Below are positions 22,710-30,900 of a DNA stretch of 59,500 bases, in pieces (position 1 is the stretch's first letter; every line of letters begins with the position of its first letter). Made by a program: the position numbers and the translations under genes. The notes under the pieces are model-generated. The model saw nothing but the letters and a program-made list of their open reading frames with translations, did not search any database and was not told where the DNA came from. Source of the DNA: Prorocentrum cordatum (Eukaryota > Sar > Dinophyceae > Prorocentrales > Prorocentraceae); the NCBI GenBank assembly GCA_963575745.1, contig CAUYUJ010004347.1:441347-500846 (forward strand). Direction: 5' to 3'.

Positions 22710-23750
22710 CTAGACCAGGTCGGAGTTCTCCGTCTGGATGTGGGCCAGCCTCGAAAGTCGTCGCACCTGGGCGTCTCGGCTGAAGGTACCGTCCTTAAGT
22801 GCAGCACTGATGAGAGGCAAGGTGCGTGGCTCGTCGGACAGGTTGACGGTGGTCCCAGTCGGGGTCCGTCCCGCATAACGTTGAAGTGGGCTGAAACCGT
22901 CGATCTTGATCAGGTCGTTCCTCGCGGCCACCTGTAAGCCAATCATCTTGGTAGTGGGCATGTCGGCGGACACCATCTCGTCGAACGCGTCCAGTGCTTC
23001 CTTGAAGGCTTCAATAGCACGTTAGATCTTGCCGATCTGCCAGTGGGCGTCAGCCGCACAGGGCAGACAGTAGATACCCAGGCGTTCGACCCACTCCGTG
23101 AACTCGTCGGATGTAGCGCTTCCTGCAGGGTAGTAGCGCGTGACCTTTGGGCATCCCATCCATGGAAACCATTTCTTAGTGAAAATATGACGTGGATCTC
23201 TGGCACGTACTTGTCGAGTCGATCCAGGAATCTCTTTCTCATTGATCAACCTCACGTAGAGCATGTCGGAGCAGGCGTCAAGGATCGCCAGCGCCATTAC
23301 ATTCGTGTTCGTGCCACGTCGGATCCATGAGAAGGCGTCAACGAGTACTTCGTGACCGTTTTGAGGCTGCTCTGCTGATGACGCAGGGGGCCGCTTCGTT
23401 GAAGGTCGGTGAGCATCACAGATGTCGCACTTGAAATCCCTTGCCAACCGTAGCACCTCTGGTCGCGCGTCTCGGTCTCGAGGATAGCGTAGTAGATGAG
23501 CTCTCGGCAAATGTCCAAGGTTGGCGTGTACCAGCCTGACGTAGCTCTCGAGCTTCTGGATCGTATCCTTGGTGAGGTCGTGGCTATCTTTGCCGTCTTG
23601 TGGAGTTAGATCGGGCTCGTCTTCCACCAGCGTCGGCTCCGTAGGTGGCTGCTGAGTTGCGGCCAGGCAGTGATAGCGCACAACCTCGTCCTCGAAGTTG
23701 TTGGGATTCTGGCTCTTGGTCAGAACTCGGAGGATCCTGCGACACAGCAT
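22710..23750 (-). pseudogene. Outer element integrase
   Basis: A zinc-binding lead-in (VRLVHANLGHLPRAHLLRY, FKCDICDAH) is followed by the catalytic core: VLVDAFSWI keeps the first Asp. The second site reads YYPAGSATSDEF where Asp-Pro-Ala-Gly is usual, and the third reads ADAHWQIGK with Asp where Glu is expected. After QIGKI comes a stop near 23022, then the same frame continues and stops again near 22710. Catalytic changes plus stops mean it is inactive. Confidence 0.8.
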
Positions 23751-24182
23751 CTTGGGATAATCGCCAGACGCTTCGGTGCGCAGGCTGCTCTAGATCTCCT
23801 CGTGATAGTGGCCTCCACAGCACTGCAAGGGCTGGAGAGCAACCCAGATCATCTTGTCGTTCGTGAGGAACTTCCAGCGCTTCTTCATGAGCTCCCCAGT
23901 GTCTGGAGCTCGCAGGCCACACGCACAGCCGTCCACGATGACCCCGTAGGGCAGTATCTTGTGTAGTTCCTTCCAGCAGGTCTTCTCCACGAGCGACTCT
24001 TGTGGGGCTGTTCAGCGAGGCTGAGCCATGCAAGTTGAGGTTCTCCTTCTGCTGCTCGTCGCGCTAGTTGATGTTCTGCATGATCGACCACGGTCCGCAG
24101 GGCGGAGTACTGACGAGGATCTTTGGTCGCTTCTCGTGGAGCAAGAACTTCGCCTTGTGGTGGCCCTGCGGCTTGCTGAGGT
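23751..24182 (-). pseudogene. Outer element methyltransferase-like module, 3' part
   Basis: Directly beyond the inner insertion the minus frame reads DLSKPQGHHKAKFLLHEKRP then KILVSTPPCGPWSIMQNIN. The PPC box and its context resemble motif IV of cytosine-C5 methyltransferases. A stop and frameshift follow, then GCACGLRAPDTGELMKKRWKFLTNDKMIW and CCGGHYHEE. The inner element's ORF4 has the same second block (QCTTGLKD, RKPTQIMANKE, CPGNHVH). Function is inferred only. Confidence 0.55.
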
Positions 24183-24187
24183 CGTAG
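24182..24187. repeat. Target-site duplication of inner element, left copy
   Basis: TCGTAG here and at 40535-40540. Because the LTR ends in T and the base before the 3' LTR is G, the duplication can be counted as 4 to 6 bp; 5 bp is the usual size. Removing the insert and one copy reconnects the outer element's frame as FNDY-DLSKPQGHH without a gap. Confidence 0.85.
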
Positions 24188-24472
24188 ACTTTAAACGGAG
24201 AAGGTTAAAGGCGAGGTATAAATCGAGCATGTACCGCTGCCGTGCCTGGCTCAAGCCGGGCCCGGCCAAATATGTGACTGTGCCTCACCGAGGCGCACTA
24301 CTTGCATCTGAGATCGGAAAACATCCTTTCCATTGACGATGCCCATCTTACTCTTTACTCCAGATCCCATGCTTCGTCTCGCTCTCTTGCTCATGCGCTA
24401 TGAGCCTAAGCCTGGGATATGGAAGCGCCTAAGGCGGACTGTATACCTAAGCTTACCAGCTTGTTTTCGACT
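24188..24472 (+). repeat. 5' LTR of inner element
   Basis: 285 bp, identical by eye to 40251-40535. It starts ACTTTAAACGG and ends TTTTCGACT, so it lacks the canonical TG...CA ends. It contains a TATAAAT box at 24217-24223 and the start codon of ORF1 at 24339, so the transcript should begin between these two. Confidence 0.95.
24217..24223 (+). promoter_or_regulatory. TATA-like box in 5' LTR
   Basis: TATAAAT, about 120 bp upstream of the ORF1 start within the LTR. Position suits an LTR promoter, but dinoflagellates rarely use classical TATA boxes, so this is a weak call. Confidence 0.3.
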
Positions 24473-26987
24473 TGGTAGCGGAGCTGGCTACACTCTCGTG
24501 TGGCTGGCTCTCGCTCTGATTCCTGTAATCCACGGCACAACTTGGTGGACTACTACTACGGTGGAATACCATGTTGCGCCGGCTCTGCGAGGAGCGGAGC
24601 CAGTCCGCGATCGAGCTAGCGGGGCAACCCGCGAACTCGAGACGCTTTCTCCTACTTCACTGCGCTACTTCACTCCTGACTTCCACCAGATGCCAATCGG
24701 CAACTCGATCGAGAACGTGGTCACCCTGCGGGGCTACCCGCAGCGGGGCCACCTGCATCCCGTGCCGGTCAGGCGCCTCACGGCTACCACGCCAGAGCCT
24801 GACAAACCACAGCCTAAACCAATCACCGAAGCCGAAATGCATATGCACTGGATCAAGATAACTATCTTCGGCATTCTATGGGTGATAATGGGATGTGCTG
24901 TGGGATACATGCGGCAGGGGATGGACGACACGCGTACTACTGGCCCTACATGGGACCCTGCCGGTACTACGCCTTTCCGCGAATATGTTCGCGAAGTACA
25001 TGCATGGTTAAACGTAACGAGCGGCAATATGACACCACCACAACAAGCTGCAGCACTACAACGAGGCCTTCAGGGTCTGGCTCGTCGTATCGCCATGCAG
25101 GTCCCCTCCCAGATCATCAATTATGGTGTAACTGTCAATGGACAGCCAACGGATGCAGTAACCTACATACTGTACTTACTGAGCACCAAATTTGAAAATC
25201 TGGAAGATGAGCGCCAGCTCAACTCTGGCACGGCCCTTATCGACTTCCGCGTCGAAAGGGGCGAGCGAATCGACTCAGTATTAGCTCGATTCGAGATGGC
25301 CCGTGACGAGGCTAACTCTGTTGGCTTTGTCATCCCCAACTTTCAGATCCTAACGCTGATTCTCTTCAGAGCGTTAGGCGTTGGCGCGTCACGAGCCCAA
25401 CACCTGCTTGAGCCCTTCAATCATCAGATGCCCCGAACACAAGCAGACTATGACAGGCTGCTGACCAGGATGAGGAACTACGGACATGTTGCCGAGCGCT
25501 CTCCTGGCAACATAGCGGGTATCTTCACAGGGCACCACTCACATGCAGGTGTCTACGCCACGACTGCGGGGTCACCCGCTGGTCCTGGCGAGCCAAATCC
25601 CTGGGCTGACCCAGCCGATATGCCCAACGAGGCCACTGCCCTTCTAGGGCAGACCGGCCAGGCATCGGCAGAGGCAGCTGAGGCGAACGCCTGGTCGAAC
25701 TACTCGCCAGGCGCCGCCTACACTGCAAGCCCGCCCTCGGGCACAACCCTCTGGGGCCAAGCGGAGTCATCCGCTCAATGGTCTCAGCCACCCTCACCGT
25801 TTGAATCTGGCACTGACACAGATACCTCATCTGACGATGAGCACAATGGAATAGTCTCTGCTGGTAATGACTATCCAGCGGACGACACTCACCTTTCTGA
25901 ACAGCAAAGGGCGGAAGCCGCCTTTATGGCTTATCGCAAATCAAAACGCCGTTGGAGGCGCTTTATGAAGAAACCAGTCAGAAAGGTGAGACGTGCAGTA
26001 CGCCGACATTTCAAACAATTTGGAAAGGGTCGTGGTAAAGGGGGTCGCAGACGCCGTATGCATGGAAGGGGTATTACTGCTTTCCTCACGTCCTTAACTG
26101 ACATAGTTTTTGAAGAAGTTCTTATCGGAGGCAAAGGTCGGGGTCACAGGCGGACCTCCGGTAAGGGAAAGGGGCGGAGGGGCAACCCTAGGGACGCTTC
26201 TGGTAATACTATGAAGTGTCATACATGCGGTAGCACAGAGCATTTGCGCGATCAATGCCCGAAGGGGAAAGGAAAGGGATCCGTACACTTGGCTCAAAAT
26301 TCTTTTATGGATGACATAGATTACATTGACTACGAGTTTTACGTCAATCCAGAAGCGGCTCCCGCTGCGGGCTCCTCCACGTATTACGTGATGGCCCGCT
26401 ATGCTGAAGCAACTGTGGCCCTGGAAGACTACGCAGTGACCCTCTTCGACGAGTTCCACGGCTGGGACGAGGTCGATGAGATTGCGTACAATGCTTGGTT
26501 CGGTCTTCCAGCGGGGCCACCCGCCGGTGACGAGGTCTCCGAAGCCGAGACTGTCCCGGCAACAGAGGAAGAACTCACCGCCGCGCTGGCCCCACAAGTG
26601 ATTGGCATGCCGTTGCTGCCAAATCCGTCGTGGGCTGGCTCGGAGATGGGAGACGCCGATGACGAAATGCGGGGCCATCCCGCGTATTCCGACTCCGAAG
26701 AATCCGAAGAAGATTATAACGACATGCTCCAAGAGCAGGTTTCAGAAGCAATCCGACTCTTGAGTGCGCCAGCACAGCAGCAGATGACGATGAGCGAACT
26801 GCTGTCGCACCCAGGAGTTGCCCGTCTACGTCCATACTTGGATTCGAACATGTCAGCATCTCAGATGCTTAACAGCACTCCAAGCTCTAGCGGGGTCACC
26901 CGCCGAAGAGATGCTAGACACAACAGCGGGGCCACCCGCTTGGTCTATGGATGTATTCATGCAAGGTTGCGATCAAATGAACATTAA
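24339..26987 (+). CDS. Inner element ORF1: Gag with zinc knuckle and two hydrophobic segments
   Basis: The first ATG of the frame is at 24339, inside the 5' LTR, giving about 882 residues. Residues 50-66 (YTLVWLALALIPVIHG) and 172-190 (IKITIFGILWVIMGCAVGYM) are hydrophobic enough to span a membrane, which is unusual for Gag. A capsid-like helical region follows (residues about 230-390: VHAWLNV, LSTKFENLEDE, VLARFEMARDEAN, LEPFNHQMPRTQADYDRLLTRMR). After a Pro/Ser-rich and a basic stretch (KGRGKGGRRRRMHGRG) comes a perfect CCHC knuckle, CHTCGSTEHLRDQC, at residue 626. It should coat and package the RNA. The frame overlaps ORF2 by up to 190 bases. Preferred reading probably shifts +1 near 26870-26890. 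Confidence 0.85.
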   Translation: MPILLFTPDPMLRLALLLMRYEPKPGIWKRLRRTVYLSLPACFRLGSGAGYTLVWLALALIPVIHGTTWWTTTTVEYHVAPALRGAEPVRDRASGATRELETLSPTSLRYFTPDFHQMPIGNSIENVVTLRGYPQRGHLHPVPVRRLTATTPEPDKPQPKPITEAEMHMHWIKITIFGILWVIMGCAVGYMRQGMDDTRTTGPTWDPAGTTPFREYVREVHAWLNVTSGNMTPPQQAAALQRGLQGLARRIAMQVPSQIINYGVTVNGQPTDAVTYILYLLSTKFENLEDERQLNSGTALIDFRVERGERIDSVLARFEMARDEANSVGFVIPNFQILTLILFRALGVGASRAQHLLEPFNHQMPRTQADYDRLLTRMRNYGHVAERSPGNIAGIFTGHHSHAGVYATTAGSPAGPGEPNPWADPADMPNEATALLGQTGQASAEAAEANAWSNYSPGAAYTASPPSGTTLWGQAESSAQWSQPPSPFESGTDTDTSSDDEHNGIVSAGNDYPADDTHLSEQQRAEAAFMAYRKSKRRWRRFMKKPVRKVRRAVRRHFKQFGKGRGKGGRRRRMHGRGITAFLTSLTDIVFEEVLIGGKGRGHRRTSGKGKGRRGNPRDASGNTMKCHTCGSTEHLRDQCPKGKGKGSVHLAQNSFMDDIDYIDYEFYVNPEAAPAAGSSTYYVMARYAEATVALEDYAVTLFDEFHGWDEVDEIAYNAWFGLPAGPPAGDEVSEAETVPATEEELTAALAPQVIGMPLLPNPSWAGSEMGDADDEMRGHPAYSDSEESEEDYNDMLQEQVSEAIRLLSAPAQQQMTMSELLSHPGVARLRPYLDSNMSASQMLNSTPSSSGVTRRRDARHNSGATRLVYGCIHARLRSNEH
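24473..24487 (+). other. Primer-binding site of inner element
   Basis: TGGTAGCGGAGC directly after the LTR is complementary to a tRNA 3' end with CCA and fits the initiator tRNA-Met family used by Ty1/copia elements. The outer element has the related TGGTAGCGGGGCAG. Here the site also lies within the ORF1 coding sequence, as in yeast Ty1. Confidence 0.75.
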
Positions 26988-27909
26988 CGACCTCTCGATG
27001 GAGCAGTTAAATGACATCGGATACTTCAGAAGCCCGTATCAAAACGTGTTCATGGTCCAGGACAGCTCAGAGGACTCGGAGGACATGCGGTACGCCAAGA
27101 GGGACAGGCGACCGTCGCCTCCCCGAGACTCAGAGCATGACGATCAAAGGCCAGTGACACGTGGTAGTGCGTCAGCGGGGCCAGCCCGCGGAAGGAGCCG
27201 CTCAGCTCCTAGACGCCCTACGCATGATGAATCGGGCTATCCATACAGCACTGAGCACTCCGTTGGAGTATCTGCTCAGCAGGTGCCGGATTGGTACATC
27301 AGATGGTACCCCGGCTACTCTATGGATACTCTTCGGCACTGGTATTCTAAGGAATACTGTACCAAAAGGGACGAGACTGGCGCGATAATCCGTACCAAGG
27401 GCGGCAAGACCAAGACGCCAGAGGCCTGGGACAAAAGGGCGAAGAAGCAGGAGATCATCACTGACCGCAAAACGTACAGAAAGCAAGTATGTCAGTGTGA
27501 GCCCTTTAAAGGCCACATGCGCAGGTGTCCGATGGACCGCCCCTCCAGGAGCCCTCACCACGGAGAGACCCCGTGGAATTGGTCTCACGGAGACGACGCT
27601 GGCAACGTCCATGATCCAAACAAAGAGGTTCCTGGAGGGGGCAAGCGCATCACTGAGGCCGATCGCGTCCCTATGACCGAAGAGGTGGCCAACACCGTCA
27701 AGGAAAATTGGGCAAAGCTTCCCAATGACCACCGCCTCAAGGAATGGAACCGCCGATTCCGAATCCAGTGTCACCCGCAGAATCCAGTAAGGAAGCGGGG
27801 TCACCCGCAGAATCCAGTAAGGAAGCGGGGTCACCCGCAGAATCCAGCAAGGAAGCGGGGTCACCCGCAGAAGCAGCACCAGCCGCTGGATCTGCGGACG
27901 AGTGGATAG
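26794..27909 (+). CDS. Inner element ORF2: unknown, out of frame with ORF1 and ORF3
   Basis: An open frame +1 relative to ORF1, with no ATG near its start, so it must be entered by frameshift, splicing, or after an indel. It reads EEMLDTTAGPPAWSMDVFMQG, an acidic/basic region (DSSEDSEDMRYAKRDRRPSPP), YSMDTLRHWYSKEY, and a Cys-rich piece (VCQCEPFKGHMRRCPMD). I recognise no family. The hairpins in the early overlap read AGSPA and AGPPA in this frame, as elsewhere in the element, which supports ORF2 being the true frame from about 26880. It overlaps ORF3 across a 30-bp tandem repeat. Confidence 0.6.
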   Translation, partial: ANCCRTQELPVYVHTWIRTCQHLRCLTALQALAGSPAEEMLDTTAGPPAWSMDVFMQGCDQMNINDLSMEQLNDIGYFRSPYQNVFMVQDSSEDSEDMRYAKRDRRPSPPRDSEHDDQRPVTRGSASAGPARGRSRSAPRRPTHDESGYPYSTEHSVGVSAQQVPDWYIRWYPGYSMDTLRHWYSKEYCTKRDETGAIIRTKGGKTKTPEAWDKRAKKQEIITDRKTYRKQVCQCEPFKGHMRRCPMDRPSRSPHHGETPWNWSHGDDAGNVHDPNKEVPGGGKRITEADRVPMTEEVANTVKENWAKLPNDHRLKEWNRRFRIQCHPQNPVRKRGHPQNPVRKRGHPQNPARKRGHPQKQHQPLDLRTSG

Positions 27910-30900
27910 ACGTTGTCTCTGCTGCCGGGTCCGCCGCCGGCACTGACCGCACCGAGCTAAATGAAGAGTGGGCGGCGGAAGACGGTTCAGAGAATCCATT
28001 CCCTGACGGAAGCGCCTGCTGGTACTACAGTTCTTCGGCGCAGAAGTGGTTCTGCACGAGGGTACTCTACCGCCATGAAAATGGCAAGTACAAGCTGGCC
28101 ATAAAGGGTACTGCCGACATCGACCAGATGAGGCAGGTCATCCATGATCATGGCCAGCCAGAAGGCCCTCCTAGAGACCCTCCTGGTCCACGACCAGGCA
28201 AGAGCAGCAGACCACCGCCAAGACCTAAAGCCGACTCCTCGTCTTCACCGACTCCTGCGAAAAGGCAACCGTCCAAGAGCCCCGAAGGCACACATGAGCG
28301 GGCGAAGGCCAGAGGGACTGCCAAGACGGACGATCCTAAGCCGGCAGCTCCTCCCGGTCCGTCCGTGACAGAGAGGAAGAAGGTTTTTGCTGGACCATCG
28401 ACCCCGATGCCGCCGGTGACCCAAGGCGATGTCAAGGACGAAGCTCGCGACAAGCCTAAGGCAGCGTTCCGAGGTGACTGGACTCCAACACTGCATCAGC
28501 CACGCCTTGCACCACGACCAGGTTCGGCACGAATGAAAGCGCAGCCGAAGCCCGAAGCTGGGATGAGGTCGGTGCGGGCAGAAGCGGCCGCCAAGGCTAA
28601 GGAGGACAAGGGCTCTGCGGGGCCACCCGCTAAAGCGGCGCCAGCCGTAACAGCGGGGACACCCGCAGAAGGCACTCTCTCCAGAGAAGAACGCTTCAGA
28701 GTCCTCAAAGAGTTTGGCGACCAACAGAAACTAACCGATGATGCAGCTGCTGACAAAGGTCACCCGAACCCTGGCGCGGAGTCATCCGCAGGAGCTGCCT
28801 CGTCAGCCGCAGGTTCTGCAGGGCCACCCATTAAAGCGGCGCCAGCTGCATTAGCGGGGCCACCCGTCAAGGCGCCGCCGGCTGCATTAGCGGGGCCACC
28901 CGCACCATGGCAGCCAATAATGTCTGTTCTGAGGGTCATTCCTTTGGCATGCAAGTTGTATTGGCAAGGCATTGTAGACAAAGGCCCGAGGCAGCCCATC
29001 AACCCACGAGTCACTCCAGACGACACGGACCGATATGACGTCATTAATTGTCCGGTTCGTCGTAATTTCAAGTGCCATAACGACTGGGAGCGCGAACAAC
29101 AGAAAGTGGGAAACATGCTGCGAGACAGGCCGCCACTACGCGCTGCGCAGCATAAAGAAGCACTCCTGAAGGTCATGACACAGAACGGCATGGATCCAAC
29201 CTTGCCGAGTAAAGAGCAGATGACCAAGGTGTCGATGTGGTTTTCAACGGCTCTACGCCACAGTCCATACTATAAGGACAAACATAACCGATACTTCGAA
29301 AAGGTCAGCACCTTTGATCCATACGACGGCTGGGTTGTCGTTGATGATCTGCTGACAAACTGGACTGAAAATGATCAGTATAAGCACTATCGTGAAATGC
29401 ACGAGGTGCTGATCAAAGGCAGGCCCCACCCGTCATTCGTGTATTGGGTGCTGCTAAACTGCTGTGAGATGGTTGACCATCACGGCATGCAGAAGGGCAG
29501 GCTCCAGATGAAGTGCGTTGATGACAGTATGCTGCTGCCTCCCAGGTTTCGACCAACGGCACGCAGGCCACAGTACTTCATCAGAGCCACGAACGGCCAC
29601 AGCAGTCCAGGCATCCACTGTCCCGAGTCGCTGTACAAGCCGATCACAACATGGATGAAAGAACCAGACGACCCAGTATATTTCATCCACGGGACGCAGT
29701 GGGAGTATGTCAAGGACATTCTTGCTAATGGCCTGTCATGCCTCGCACAGGACAACCCGAAGAGGAAAGGGGGGCGCCAATTTGTGCATGGCTGCCCCTA
29801 CCTCCCGGGCGACCCGAGGATACAATCGGGCATCCGTCCTGACTCGGAGGTGCTCATATTCTGCAGCATCAACAAGATGCTGTCCAGTGGCTTCTCTCTA
29901 TGGAGATCAGCAAATGACATAGTCATGACACGGGGCCATGATGGGCGTATACCGCCCGATCATATCCTCCAGATAGTGAGCATTGCGAAATATCGGGTCG
30001 GCGAAGCCTGGACCAATCCGCTGTTTTATGACAAAACGCGGAGGCGGGGCCAACCCGCGGACAGGATTCGCACTGATGACTATCTGCCACTTAAAATGTG
30101 TGACAGAACTGTGGCGGTAATGGAAGACCACGCCATGTACCTCAAGGGCTGGGCTAAGACGGACGGTCGTCCATTCAATTTGGTCATGACCGAGCAAGAT
30201 GTTGCTCCACGACCGTACGACACACAGACAGTCCTCATGATGAATGCCCAGGAGGACGAGGTCATGCCTGAGGCGGGGCCACCCGCAGGAGCGGGGACAC
30301 CCGCGGTAGGCACCTCGGACGGTTCATGGCAGCAAGTAGTCACACCGGTGGCGACGGTAGCATCTCCTTGGAGGCCGGACCAGCAGTCCTGGGTCCAAGC
30401 TCTCAACAGCCATTTGACATCAGCCGACGTTTCTGGACTGACCGATCAGCTATACCGTGCTGACCCGTGGGCGGTGCATGCAGGTATCCAAGATGCACAG
30501 CAGAGGAACCTGCGCCCTCCTGCGGGGCCACCAGGCGTCCTAGGACCACAACCACAACGCCCTCCACAGCAAGCTGGAGTTGCGAGGTTTGCTCCTATGG
30601 GCGGCTCAGATGGTGGCTCGCCGTTTCGGACTCCGCCGTCTGAAACGAGCGAGAACAGCCTGTGGCAACGACTCCAGGCGATTCGCGGAAATCCGGCGCT
30701 CGCAGCAGCACTCCAGGCGACCACTCCCTTTGGCACTCCGAGGGGTAGTGAAGGAGGAGTGGCTGCGGGGACACCCGCCGAGCGAACGCCTGCGGAGTCA
30801 TCCGCACACGCGGGGCCACCCGCTGACGGACAGCAAGGCTCAGACTACGAACGTCGGGCAGCCAATTTGAGAGCACAGGCTACCTTTTTGCAGCAACAAG

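Noticed and set aside
27729-27795. A classical -1 slippery heptamer for the ORF2 to ORF3 shift
   Set aside because: No X-XXY-YYZ sequence was found in the window where the shift must occur, so programmed -1 shifting is left as one option only.
27781-27870. CRISPR-like array of repeats
   Set aside because: The 30-bp units are head-to-tail without variable spacers, coding in two frames, and the genome is eukaryotic.
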